DNA of 64,000 nucleotides from Dokdonella_A sp049583635 (GTDB taxonomy: Bacteria > Pseudomonadota > Gammaproteobacteria > Xanthomonadales > Rhodanobacteraceae), in NCBI GenBank assembly GCA_049583635.1, contig JBAUWF010000093.1, positions 1 through 64,000 on the forward strand, given 5' to 3'. Of the stretch, positions 26,507 through 35,068 are shown piece after piece. The position numbers were made by a program, and so were the translations under genes. The notes beneath the pieces were generated by a model. That model had not been told where the DNA came from. It did no database searches and was given only the letters and a program-made list of their open reading frames with translations. Each line of letters begins with the position of its first letter. Positions within the stretch are counted from its first letter, which is position 1.

Positions 26507-26971
26507 CTAGCGCGAGCGGCGCGAGCGGAAAAAACTGCGCAACAAGTCGGCCGACCCTTCCGCAAGCACGCCGCGTGTGACGAGCACGCGATGATTGTGG
26601 CGATCGCTGGTCAGGATGTCGAATACGCTGCCTGCTGCGCCGGCTTTGGGATCGTCGGTGGCGAACACGACGCGTGCGACTCGGGCGTGCACAATCGCGC
26701 CTGCGCACATCGCGCACGGCTCCAGCGTCGCATACAGCGTCGCGCCGGGGAAACGGTAGTTCTGCAGGCGTGCACCCGCATCGCGCAACGCTTCGATTTC
26801 CGCATGCGCACTCGGATCGTTGCGGCTTATGTTCCGGTTCCAGCCTTCACCGATCACCTGACCACCGCGGACCAGCAGGGCGCCAACCGGTACTTCACCA
26901 TCGCCGGTTTGCGCGCGCTGCGCCAGCGTCAGCGCCTGTGTCATCCAGAACGCGTCGTCGGGCGTATGCAC
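26507..26971 (-). CDS. tadA: tRNA-specific adenosine deaminase
   Basis: Converts A34 to inosine in the tRNA-Arg anticodon; usually essential. About 154 residues from the GTG at 26971 (VHTPDDAFWMTQALTLAQ), which matches the family N-terminus. The zinc and catalytic motifs are SAHAEIEALRDAG (HAE) and LEPCAMCAGAIVHARV (PCxxC). The C-terminus ends in a basic tail (SFFRSRRSR) typical of TadA. The frame is open to another GTG at 27055 that overlaps the guaA stop by 10 bp, so a coupled longer form is possible; neither start has a strong Shine-Dalgarno sequence. Confidence 0.9.
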   Translation of the reverse strand: MHTPDDAFWMTQALTLAQRAQTGDGEVPVGALLVRGGQVIGEGWNRNISRNDPSAHAEIEALRDAGARLQNYRFPGATLYATLEPCAMCAGAIVHARVARVVFATDDPKAGAAGSVFDILTSDRHNHRVLVTRGVLAEGSADLLRSFFRSRRSR

Positions 26972-27045
26972 CGGTTCGGCTTGCCCAATCCGGGCGTTCA
27001 CGTGGGCAACCTGCGCTCGAATGCGGGCACATTCATCGCGGCGCA

Positions 27046-28635
27046 CTATTCCCACTCAATGGTTGCGGGTGGCTTGCTGCTGATGTCATATACGACACGA
27101 GATATGCCTTTCAACTCATTGATAATACGTCTTGAAACTGTGTCGATAAACTCGTATGGCAAGTGCGCCCAGTGTGCAGTCATGAAATCGATCGTCTCGA
27201 CAGCACGCAACGCTATAACCCATTCGTAGGCACGTTCGTCACCGACCACGCCGACCGAGCGCACCGGCAGAAACACGGCGAACGCCTGGCTGACCTTGTC
27301 GTACAGATCGTGCGCGCGCAACTCATCGATGAAGATGCGATCGGCACGCGCGAGCAATTCGGCATACTCGCGCTTGACTTCGCCGAGGATGCGCACGCCC
27401 AGTCCCGGGCCCGGAAACGGGTGTCGATATACCATTTCGTGCGGCAGACCCAGTTCGACACCGATGCGCCGCACCTCGTCCTTGAACAACTCGCGCAGCG
27501 GTTCAAGCAGGCGCAGGTGCATGTGTTCGGGCAGTCCGCCAACGTTGTGGTGCGACTTGATCACCTGGGCTTTTCCGGTCGTGCTGCCGGCCGACTCGAT
27601 CACGTCCGGGTAGATTGTTCCCTGAGCAAGCCAGTCGACCTGATCAAGCCGGGCGGCTTGCTCGTCGAAGATCTCGATGAACAGGCCACCGATTATCTTG
27701 CGTTTTTTCTCGGGATCCTCGACGCCCTGCAGCGCGCTGAAATACCGTTCGGCCGCGTCGACTCGAATCACGCGTACCCCCATGTGTTCGGCCATTGTCG
27801 CCATGACCTGATTGCCCTCACCCTCCCTCAACAGACCGGTGTCGACGAACACGCAGGTCAACTGATCGCCGATCGCGCGCTTGAGCAACGCTGCGACGAC
27901 GGACGAATCGACGCCGCCGGACAAACCGAGCAACACCTTGCCCGCACCAACTTCGGTACGCACGCGTTCGACCGCATCCTCGACGATGTTGGCAGCCGTC
28001 CACAGTTGCGCGCAATCGCACACGTCGACCACGAAGCGGCGCAGGATTTCACTGCCGTGACGGGTGTGCGTGACTTCCGGATGAAACTGCACTCCGTACC
28101 AGTTGCGGGATACATCAGCCATCGCGACAATCGGCACGCCCGCGGTCGAAGCCACCGTGACGAAACCCTCCGGCAGCACGGTGACCCTGTCGCCGTGGGA
28201 CATCCAGACGTCCAGACCCGCTGCGCCGTTCGAATTTCGCTCCGGTGAACCGGACTGGTCGGCCAATCCGTCGAACAAGCAGCATGAAGTTGTCGGCCGC
28301 ACCTTGGCATAGCCGAATTCGCGTTCGTGTTCGGCCTCAACGCGGCCATCGAGCTGGACGGTCATTGCGTGCATGCCATAGCAGATACCGAGCAATGGCA
28401 CGTCGAGATCGAAGATCGCCGCGGGTATGCGGGGCGAACCGGTGCCGGTAACCGACTCCGGACCGCCTGACAAAATTACGCCACGCGGTGCGAACCCGGC
28501 AATCGCGGCAGCATCGTGGTCCCACGCCCAGATCTCGCAATACACACCAATTTCGCGCACGCGGCGTGCGATAAGCTGGGTGTACTGGGATCCGAAGTCG
28601 AGGATCAGGATGTGGTCGTGATGGATGTTCTGCAT
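27046..28635 (-). CDS. guaA: GMP synthase (glutamine-hydrolysing)
   Basis: 529 residues. Converts XMP, ATP and glutamine to GMP, the last step of guanine nucleotide synthesis. The class I glutamine amidotransferase domain (about 8-210) has the catalytic Cys in LLGICYGMHAM and His/Glu in FHPEVTHTR. The ATP-pyrophosphatase domain follows with the PP-loop GLSGGVDSSVVAALL, and the dimerisation domain ends in TIEWE. The start MQNIHHDHILILDFGSQY at 28635 agrees with the family. guaB lies 131 bp upstream on the same strand, forming the usual guaBA pair, and tadA overlaps or closely follows. Confidence 0.97.
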   Translation of the reverse strand: MQNIHHDHILILDFGSQYTQLIARRVREIGVYCEIWAWDHDAAAIAGFAPRGVILSGGPESVTGTGSPRIPAAIFDLDVPLLGICYGMHAMTVQLDGRVEAEHEREFGYAKVRPTTSCCLFDGLADQSGSPERNSNGAAGLDVWMSHGDRVTVLPEGFVTVASTAGVPIVAMADVSRNWYGVQFHPEVTHTRHGSEILRRFVVDVCDCAQLWTAANIVEDAVERVRTEVGAGKVLLGLSGGVDSSVVAALLKRAIGDQLTCVFVDTGLLREGEGNQVMATMAEHMGVRVIRVDAAERYFSALQGVEDPEKKRKIIGGLFIEIFDEQAARLDQVDWLAQGTIYPDVIESAGSTTGKAQVIKSHHNVGGLPEHMHLRLLEPLRELFKDEVRRIGVELGLPHEMVYRHPFPGPGLGVRILGEVKREYAELLARADRIFIDELRAHDLYDKVSQAFAVFLPVRSVGVVGDERAYEWVIALRAVETIDFMTAHWAHLPYEFIDTVSRRIINELKGISRVVYDISSKPPATIEWE

Positions 28636-28766
28636 GATGAGAATATCAGGCTGAGGACCGAGCGGTAACGAAGCCGTGCGCGAGCCATGAGTTTCGAAAG
28701 CCATGTCTACGCAGTTCCCTGGGTAGCGGGCAAGACGTCCGCAACTCGGTCCCCAGCGCTGCTCAG

Positions 28767-30224
28767 TCAATCCATCCGATAATTCGGCGCTTCCTTGGTA
28801 ATCTGCACGTCGTGTACGTGCGCTTCCCGCACGCCCGCGCCGGTGACACGCACGAACTGTGATCGGCTGCGCATTTCGTCCACGCTCGTGCATCCGCAAT
28901 ACCCCATCGACGAGCGCAAACCACCTTCGAGCTGGCGAATGATGCTGCGCAGCGGCCCGCGATACGGCACGCGGCCCTCGATGCCTTCCGGCACCAGCTT
29001 GTCGGCATCGGTCTCGTCCTGGAAGTAGCGATCCGAGGAGCCTTGCGACATCGCGCCGAGCGACCCCATGCCTCGATAGCTCTTGTACGAGCGGCCCTGA
29101 TACAGGTCGATTTCGCCAGGTGCTTCCTCGGTGCCGGCAAACATCGAGCCGAGCATGGCGGTGGATGCCCCCGCAGCTATCGCCTTGGCCACGTCGCCGG
29201 AATAACGGATGCCGCCGTCGGCAATCAACGGAATTTCGTTGTTCAAGGCCTCGGCGACCATCGCGATTGCGGTGATTTGCGGCACTCCGACACCGGCAAC
29301 AATGCGCGTGGTGCAGATCGAACCCGGGCCAACGCCGACCTTGACCGCATCGACACCGAGATCGCGCAATGCCTTTGCTGCTTCGCCGGTGACGATATTC
29401 CCGGCGATCAATTGCACATCGGCAAAATTCTGCCTTATCCAGCGCACGCGATCGAGCACGCCTTGTGAGTGCCCGTGGGCGGTGTCGACCACGATCACAT
29501 CGACACCCGCCTCCGCGAGAGCGATTACGCGCGCCTCGGTATCGCCGCCGACGCCGACCGCCGCACCGACGCGCAGACGTTCGCGATCGTCCTTGGCTGC
29601 GTGCGGATTGTCGCGCGCCTTCTGAATGTCCTTGACAGTGATCAGTCCGCGCAGCTCGAATGCATCGTTGACCACGAGCACCTTTTCGATCCGATACTTG
29701 TGCAGCAGCGCAATGACTTCGTCTTCGTCAGCGCCCTCATTCACCGTTACCAGCCTGTCCTTGCGGGTCATGATGTTCTTGACCGGATCGTCGGGTTTCT
29801 TCTCGAAGCGCAAGTCGCGGCTGGTCACGATGCCGACCAGCCTGTTGCCGTCCTCGACGACCGGGACGCCGGAAATGTTGTTTGCATGCGTGATCTGCAT
29901 GACCTCGCCGATCGAGGTCAGCGGACCGACTGTCAGCGGATCGCGGATTACGCCTGCCTCGAACTTCTTGACAAGGCGCACTTCGGCGGCTTGACGTTCG
30001 ACCGGCATGTTCTTGTGGATGATGCCGATGCCGCCACACTGGGCCATCGTGATGGCGAGGCGCGCTTCGGTCACCGTGTCCATCGCCGAGGACACGATCG
30101 GAATGTTCAGGCGGATCTTGCGGGTCAGGCGCGTCGAGGTGTCGACATCGCGCGGCAGCACACTCGAGTGAGCGGGTACGAGATAGACGTCGTCGTAGGT
30201 CAGGGCCTCGGCGAGGATGCGCAT
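28767..30224 (-). CDS. guaB: Inosine-5'-monophosphate dehydrogenase
   Basis: 485 residues. Oxidises IMP to XMP with NAD+, the committed step to GMP. The TIM barrel starts at MRILAEALTYDDVYLVPA and is interrupted by two CBS domains (about 95-205). The catalytic loop GVGPGSICTTRIVAGVGVPQ near residue 300 contains the active cysteine, and the flap GMGSLGAMSQGSSDRYFQ is present. A near-consensus promoter lies immediately upstream, with a leader of only about 20 nt. It is followed by guaA. Confidence 0.97.
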   Translation of the reverse strand: MRILAEALTYDDVYLVPAHSSVLPRDVDTSTRLTRKIRLNIPIVSSAMDTVTEARLAITMAQCGGIGIIHKNMPVERQAAEVRLVKKFEAGVIRDPLTVGPLTSIGEVMQITHANNISGVPVVEDGNRLVGIVTSRDLRFEKKPDDPVKNIMTRKDRLVTVNEGADEDEVIALLHKYRIEKVLVVNDAFELRGLITVKDIQKARDNPHAAKDDRERLRVGAAVGVGGDTEARVIALAEAGVDVIVVDTAHGHSQGVLDRVRWIRQNFADVQLIAGNIVTGEAAKALRDLGVDAVKVGVGPGSICTTRIVAGVGVPQITAIAMVAEALNNEIPLIADGGIRYSGDVAKAIAAGASTAMLGSMFAGTEEAPGEIDLYQGRSYKSYRGMGSLGAMSQGSSDRYFQDETDADKLVPEGIEGRVPYRGPLRSIIRQLEGGLRSSMGYCGCTSVDEMRSRSQFVRVTGAGVREAHVHDVQITKEAPNYRMD

Positions 30225-30250
30225 GGACTGATCCGGCGTGGCAATGCGCG

Positions 30251-30279
30251 ATTATACGCTGCGGTCCGGGTGCTTTGAA
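30251..30279 (-). promoter_or_regulatory. Predicted sigma-70 promoter of guaB
   Basis: On the minus strand TTCAAA (30274-30279) and a perfect -10 TATAAT (30251-30256) are separated by exactly 17 bp. Transcription would start about 20 nt before the guaB ATG. This is among the best promoter matches in the window and is expected for a highly expressed purine gene. I did not find a clear PurR-type palindrome over it. Confidence 0.7.
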
Positions 30280-30436
30280 GGCGCCACCAACCGACGTTGG
30301 GCATTGACGGACGAAGTCGCTGGTCAATGGATAAGCCTCGGCGGCTGTTCGCCCCGCGCTGCGACGGGGTCGCCAGGCGTCGAGGCAAGTACTTTGACTT
30401 CGCTGCGATGCGCTCAGCGCGAAACGGCTTCCCGTT

Positions 30437-31294
30437 TCATCCCGCATCAAACGCCTCTGCCGCCTCGAGCGTATTCTCCATCAGGGTCGCGACGGTCATT
30501 GGCCCGACGCCGCCCGGTACCGGAGTAATCCACGAGGCACGCTCGGCCGCCGCGTCGAATTCGACATCGCCGATCAGACGCCCGTCCTTGCGGCGATTGA
30601 TGCCGACATCGATGACCACCGCTCCGGGCTTGATCCATTCGCCTTTCACCAGCCCCGGCTTGCCGACTGCGACGACCACGATGTCGCCCTGCCCCACATA
30701 TCGCGCGAGATCGTCGGTAAACTTGTGGCAACAGGTCGTCGTGCATCCGGCAATCAGGAGTTCGAGCACCAACGGCCGGCCGACATGGTTGGATACGCCC
30801 ACCACTACCGCATGCCGGCCGCGGACAGGTCGGTCGGTATTGCCGAGCAGGGTCATCACGCCCTTGGGCGTGCACGGTCGCAGTCCGAATCGGCGCAGCG
30901 CGAGGTGGCCGAGGTTGGTCGCGTTGAATCCGTCGACATCCTTGCGCGGGTCGATGCGATCGATCAGCGCGTTGCTGTCGATGCCTGGCGGCAACGGCAG
31001 TTGCACCAGGATACCGTGCACCGTGGGATCGTCGTTGAGTGTGTCGATCAACTTGAAGAGGCCGGATTGCGTTGTATCGATCGGCAGATCGTAGTCGAGC
31101 GAGCGGAATCCGACCCGCCGGCACGCGCGCCGCTTGTTGCGCACGTATACCGACGACGCCGGATCCGCACCCACCAGAACCACCGCAAGGCCAGGTGCCT
31201 GATGGCCTTCCGCGACGCGCGCCGTGACGCGAACCGCGATGCGCTCCAGCAGTTCATCGGCGATGCGTTTGCCGTCGAGGAGTCGTGCGGTCAA
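30437..31294 (-). CDS. folD: Bifunctional methylenetetrahydrofolate dehydrogenase / methenyl-THF cyclohydrolase
   Basis: 285 residues, starting at TTG. Interconverts 5,10-methylene-, methenyl- and 10-formyl-tetrahydrofolate, supplying formyl groups for purines and initiator tRNA. Diagnostic motifs: YVRNKRRACRRVGF (the family YVxxKxKAC region, with the catalytic Lys), VQLPLPPGID, KDVDGFNATNLGHL and the NADP-binding VVGVSNHVGRPL, which differs from the common GRSxxVGxP by Val-Ser-Asn for Gly-Arg-Ser. The last motif PGGVGPMTVATLMENTL is intact. It lies upstream of guaB on the same strand, but guaB has its own promoter. Confidence 0.94.
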   Translation of the reverse strand: MTARLLDGKRIADELLERIAVRVTARVAEGHQAPGLAVVLVGADPASSVYVRNKRRACRRVGFRSLDYDLPIDTTQSGLFKLIDTLNDDPTVHGILVQLPLPPGIDSNALIDRIDPRKDVDGFNATNLGHLALRRFGLRPCTPKGVMTLLGNTDRPVRGRHAVVVGVSNHVGRPLVLELLIAGCTTTCCHKFTDDLARYVGQGDIVVVAVGKPGLVKGEWIKPGAVVIDVGINRRKDGRLIGDVEFDAAAERASWITPVPGGVGPMTVATLMENTLEAAEAFDAG

Positions 31295-31514
31295 GAAATG
31301 GTTCCCGGAGGCAGCGGCGAAGGCGCGTATTATTGCGCAAACATCGCGCCGCGCGAGGTCTTGCTCCCGGTTCGGAGCGAGCGCGGTCTTCGCGGGCAGG
31401 TTCGGTTTCGAACGGCGACCTGCGTCTTGACGGCGCTCGCTGCATGAGCTACGGCTACTCTGTCGGAGAACACAACGCGGACGACTATCGCCATGAATTC
31501 GGAATCACCATGAC

Positions 31515-31808
31515 ATGAATCAGGATATGAATGCGCAACTCGAAGCCGCCGTGTTGCGGCGCCTGCTCGATCATCTGCGCGAGCGCAGCGACGTGCAGAA
31601 CATCGATCTGATGATCCTGGCAGGCTTCTGCCGCAACTGTCTCGCCGACTGGTATCGCGAAGCAGCCGAGCAACACGGGATCACAATGGATCGGGATGCA
31701 GCGCGCGAACGCATCTACGGCATGCCATTTATCGAGTGGAAAGCAGCGCATCAGAGCGAGGCAACACCGGAGCAACTCGCTGCCTTGAACAAGACGCAGA
31801 AGAGATAG
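31515..31808 (+). CDS. DUF1244-domain protein
   Basis: 97 residues, small helical protein. The family hallmark is visible as GFCRNCLADWYREAAEQHGI (about 36-55), with a conserved cysteine pair, and YGMPFIEWKAAHQ (about 69-81). The family is widespread in proteobacteria and has no established function; the old annotation linking it to checkpoint protein Rad4 has no support in the sequence. It is monocistronic, divergent from folD and convergent with moeB. Confidence 0.85.
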   Translation: MNQDMNAQLEAAVLRRLLDHLRERSDVQNIDLMILAGFCRNCLADWYREAAEQHGITMDRDAARERIYGMPFIEWKAAHQSEATPEQLAALNKTQKR

Positions 31809-31900
31809 TCCGCGTAGGACGTGCACTCTGCGCGCAACCGGCATCGCCAACTACGCATGGTTGCGACTACGCGGGAGACATGAGTTGCGGGAATCGCACG

Positions 31901-33070
31901 TTACCGTTCCCGATCCGACCGCGCGCAGATTTCGGCGATATCGGTATAACTCTCGAACGTCGCCGCGCTGCCGCAACCGGGGCATTGCGGATCGCGCGGC
32001 AGCGCGAGTTCGCTGAAACGTGCGGCGAGTGCGTCGTAGCACAGCAGTCGACCAACCAGACTCGCGCCGACGCGGAGCACGAGTTTCATTGCCTCGGTTG
32101 CCTGCAGCAGTCCGACAATACCCGGCACCACGCCGAGTACCCCCGCCTCGCTGCAATTCGGTGCGTCGGCGCCCGCCGGAGGCTCCGGAAACAGGCAGCG
32201 GTAGCACGGCGAATCGTTGCGCCGCGTATCGAATACGCTGACTTGCCCGCTGAAGCGGTGTACGGCACCGTAGATCAGCGGCATGCCGAGTTTCAGGCAG
32301 GCGGCATTGAGCAGATATCGGGTCGGAAAGTTGTCGGCACCATCGATGACGACGTCGTGATCGCGGATCAGCGCTTCGACGTTGGCCGCACGCAAGCGTT
32401 CGGACTTGCTGTCGATGCGGATTCGCGGGTTCAGCGCATTCAACGCAAGCTGTGCCGATTCGGTCTTGGCCATGCCTATGCGTGCATCGACGTGAATGAT
32501 CTGGCGTTGCAGATTCGAGCGCTCGACACGATCGTCGTCGATCACGGTCAGCCTGCCCACACCGGCCGCCGCAAGATACAGTGCGGCCGGCGCACCGAGG
32601 CCTCCAGCGCCGATCAGCGCGATGCGTGCGGCGGCCAGTCGGCCCTGCCCGACTGTGCCGATTTCCGGCAGCATCAGATGGCGCGCATAGCGATCGGCTG
32701 TGTCGGCATCAATGGTTGATTCGGCCAGCGGCAGTCCGATCTGCTTCCATGCCGCAAAACCTCCGCGCACGGATGCCACGCGTGCGTAGCCCAGATCGCA
32801 CAGCGTAGCGGCTGCCAGCAACGATCGACGGCCACTTGCGCACAGCGTCAGGATCTCGCGCTCGCGATTGGGCGCCACATCTGCGATGCGTTGCTCGAGC
32901 ATGCCGCGCGCAAGACCGACCGCATCGAGCGGCATGCCGGCGGCGTGCTCGGTGTCCTCGCGCACATCGATCAACAGCGCGCCCGCGCGCTGGCGCGTCA
33001 GCGCCTCGGCAGGGTCCACTTCTACGACGGCATCGCTGCGCGATTGCTCGCGCCCGGTCGGTGTGTTCAT
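31901..33070 (-). CDS. moeB: MoeB/ThiF-type adenylyltransferase with N-terminal rhodanese domain
   Basis: 389 residues. Residues about 15-105 form a rhodanese domain with the persulfide cysteine in LTLCASGRRSLLAA. Residues about 115-385 form an E1-like ThiF/MoeB domain with the ATP-binding loop IGAGGLGAPAALYLAAAG, DDDRVERSNLQRQI and zinc cysteines (CYRC and CPGCG). It would adenylate the C-terminal Gly of MoaD (or ThiS) and could pass sulfur to it from the fused rhodanese. The order rhodanese-E1 is the reverse of the eukaryotic MOCS3 (E1-rhodanese). It lies 4 bp from moeA on the same strand and in a molybdenum-cofactor cluster, which favours the MoeB role. Confidence 0.88.
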   Translation of the reverse strand: MNTPTGREQSRSDAVVEVDPAEALTRQRAGALLIDVREDTEHAAGMPLDAVGLARGMLEQRIADVAPNREREILTLCASGRRSLLAAATLCDLGYARVASVRGGFAAWKQIGLPLAESTIDADTADRYARHLMLPEIGTVGQGRLAAARIALIGAGGLGAPAALYLAAAGVGRLTVIDDDRVERSNLQRQIIHVDARIGMAKTESAQLALNALNPRIRIDSKSERLRAANVEALIRDHDVVIDGADNFPTRYLLNAACLKLGMPLIYGAVHRFSGQVSVFDTRRNDSPCYRCLFPEPPAGADAPNCSEAGVLGVVPGIVGLLQATEAMKLVLRVGASLVGRLLCYDALAARFSELALPRDPQCPGCGSAATFESYTDIAEICARSDRER

Positions 33071-33074
33071 TGGA

Positions 33075-34313
33075 TCAGCATAGGCCCGGCAGCGGGAGAA
33101 TTTCCACCACGCTGCCGGCATTGAGCTCATGCAGGTTCTCGGGCACCACAACCAGACAGTCCGCGTCTACGATGCTGCCCAACATGCCCGAACCCTGTCG
33201 TGCGAGTGGCTTCGCCCACAGAACACCGTCGTCGCGCGATTCGAGGCGCGCACGCAGGTACTCGGTGCGCGCATCCGACTTGCGCAGCGCCGAGTCCAGT
33301 CGCGCCAGCCACCGTCGCGATGGTTGTTCCACGACTCCCTGCAGCGCCAGCAGCCCGGGACGAACCAATGCGAGAAAGGTCACGAACGCGGATACCGGAT
33401 TGCCGGGTAACGCGAACACCAGCGCCCCCGCTATTTCGCCGAACAGCATCGGCATCCCCGGCCGAATGCGCACTTTCCAGAAATGCACGCGGCCGATTTC
33501 GCCGATCAGTCGTGGCATGAAATCGGCCTCACCGGCCGACACACCGCCACAGGTCACGATGACCTCGCCGTTGCCGGCCGCATCATTCAGCCTGTTGCGC
33601 ATCGTATCGGGATCGTCGGGCAGATGCAGAACACGATTCGGTTCGATGCCGTCCCGCCGCAGGAGCGCTGCAACAACGGTCGCGTTGCTGTCGTGAATCT
33701 GCCCGAAACCCAGCGGCTGATCCGGCGCGACCAGCTCGTCGCCGGTGCTGAAAAGTGTGACCGCCGGCATGCGCGAAACGGATGCTCTGCTGCATCCAAA
33801 TGAGGCCAGCAGACCGAGATCCGCCTCAACCAGCCGCCGGCCGCCTCGCAGTGCGATTTGTCCGACGCGATAGTCTTCGGCCGCCGCGCGCACGTGAACG
33901 CGCGGCGGCTCACCGGAAGGAACGAGAACGTAATCGCCATCAATGCGTGTGTGTTCCTTGATGATCACCATGTCCGCGTTGGCCGGCATTGGCGCACCCG
34001 TGGTGACCCGCATGCACTCGCCCGACGCAACGCTCCGGGTTATCGGCGCCCCCGCCAGCATAACCCCGGCAAGTCGCAAGCGCGCTTCGCCCTGCGGCGG
34101 CAGATCGGCTGCGCGAAGTGCATAACCGTCCATGGCCGAATTTGCGAATGGCGGCAGGTCGTGAGGCGCCACGACATCGTCAATCAGCACCCGCCCAAGC
34201 GCGCGATCGAGTGCCACATGTTCGGCCGGCAAGCGTCGCGAATCGCACACCGCGACAATAGTTGCGCGCGCTTCGGCAACCGACAAGCGGCCGGGAAATT
34301 CAGGATCGGACAC
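33075..34313 (-). CDS. moeA: Molybdopterin molybdenumtransferase
   Basis: 412 residues. Inserts molybdate into adenylylated molybdopterin, the last step of Mo-MPT formation. Typical segments: PPFANSAMDGYALRAADLP (about 53-72), RVTTGAPMPANADMVIIKEH, the central fold FSTGDELVAPDQPL, DSNATVVAALLRRDGI and TCGGVSAGEADFM, and ALPGNPVSAFVTF, followed by the C-terminal beta-barrel domain IV. It overlaps mobA by 14 bp and is followed after 4 bp by moeB, giving the order mobA-moeA-moeB. Confidence 0.95.
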   Translation of the reverse strand: MSDPEFPGRLSVAEARATIVAVCDSRRLPAEHVALDRALGRVLIDDVVAPHDLPPFANSAMDGYALRAADLPPQGEARLRLAGVMLAGAPITRSVASGECMRVTTGAPMPANADMVIIKEHTRIDGDYVLVPSGEPPRVHVRAAAEDYRVGQIALRGGRRLVEADLGLLASFGCSRASVSRMPAVTLFSTGDELVAPDQPLGFGQIHDSNATVVAALLRRDGIEPNRVLHLPDDPDTMRNRLNDAAGNGEVIVTCGGVSAGEADFMPRLIGEIGRVHFWKVRIRPGMPMLFGEIAGALVFALPGNPVSAFVTFLALVRPGLLALQGVVEQPSRRWLARLDSALRKSDARTEYLRARLESRDDGVLWAKPLARQGSGMLGSIVDADCLVVVPENLHELNAGSVVEILPLPGLC

Positions 34314-34896
34314 TTAGACCTCTTTCGTATTCGACAAAGTCCTCGATGGTGTTGAGATTTGTAAACTGGTCATGCCACGCCGGGCAATTGACTTCGAGTG
34401 CACCAATCTCGTTCTGCCATCGCCACACCGATGTATCGGTTTCCGCGGCGCCGGCGGCCGCGCTGGCGAGAGAGGCCGTGTACAGTGCAAACAACGGTTG
34501 CCTGCACTCGCCATCGTGCGCGACGATCGCCGTCGCTGTGCGCGCCTCGGCGACGCCAAGCAGGCGTCGGGCGAGATCTGCAGGCGGTTCGACGCAATCG
34601 ACCGGAACCGTCAGCATCCAGTCGGCATCGATCGCTCCAAGCCCGGCGGCGATGCCCGCCAGCGGTCCGCGAAAACCGACCCTGTCATCGCCGATCGTCG
34701 GCGCGTATCGAACGTAAGTGTCGCGGTGCCGGTTGGCGGCGATCAGCATGCTATCGACCTGCGGACGCAAGGCCGCGACCACCCATGCCACCAGCGGCTT
34801 TCCACCCAAGGTCACGAGGCCCTTGTCGCGCCCGCCGAGGCGTTCGCTCGCACCGCCCGCAAGGATCAAACCGGCGATGCGATGGGTGTGTATCAC
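34300..34896 (-). CDS. mobA: Molybdenum cofactor guanylyltransferase
   Basis: 198 residues, nucleotidyltransferase fold. Transfers GMP from GTP to Mo-MPT to give the bis-MGD cofactor of DMSO-reductase-family enzymes. The N-terminal GTP-binding signature is LILAGGASERLGGRDKGLV, followed by PVDCVEPPADLARRLL and GGKPLVAWVV. The 3' end overlaps the moeA start by 14 bp, implying coupling. The presence of MobA implies that the organism makes the dinucleotide form of the cofactor. Confidence 0.92.
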   Translation of the reverse strand: MIHTHRIAGLILAGGASERLGGRDKGLVTLGGKPLVAWVVAALRPQVDSMLIAANRHRDTYVRYAPTIGDDRVGFRGPLAGIAAGLGAIDADWMLTVPVDCVEPPADLARRLLGVAEARTATAIVAHDGECRQPLFALYTASLASAAAGAAETDTSVWRWQNEIGALEVNCPAWHDQFTNLNTIEDFVEYERGLSVRS

Positions 34897-35068
34897 TCTT
34901 TAACCTTCGTTGGCAGGGAAGCGATGCAAAAGGATCGCTTCGAGTTTGCTTGGTTGACCCGATCAGGGCCTGTGCTGACATTGTCGAAAGGAGCGAACGG
35001 GAAGCGTCACATACCGGATGTGGTTGGTGGAATGGTCGTCACCGGGCGGTCATTCTTCGTATCGCAAA

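Noticed and set aside
34968..35010. Sequence resembling one arm of a REP-type repeat (TTGTCGAAAGGAGCGAACGG)
   Set aside because: Only one arm is present and no partner arm or second copy was found in the window.
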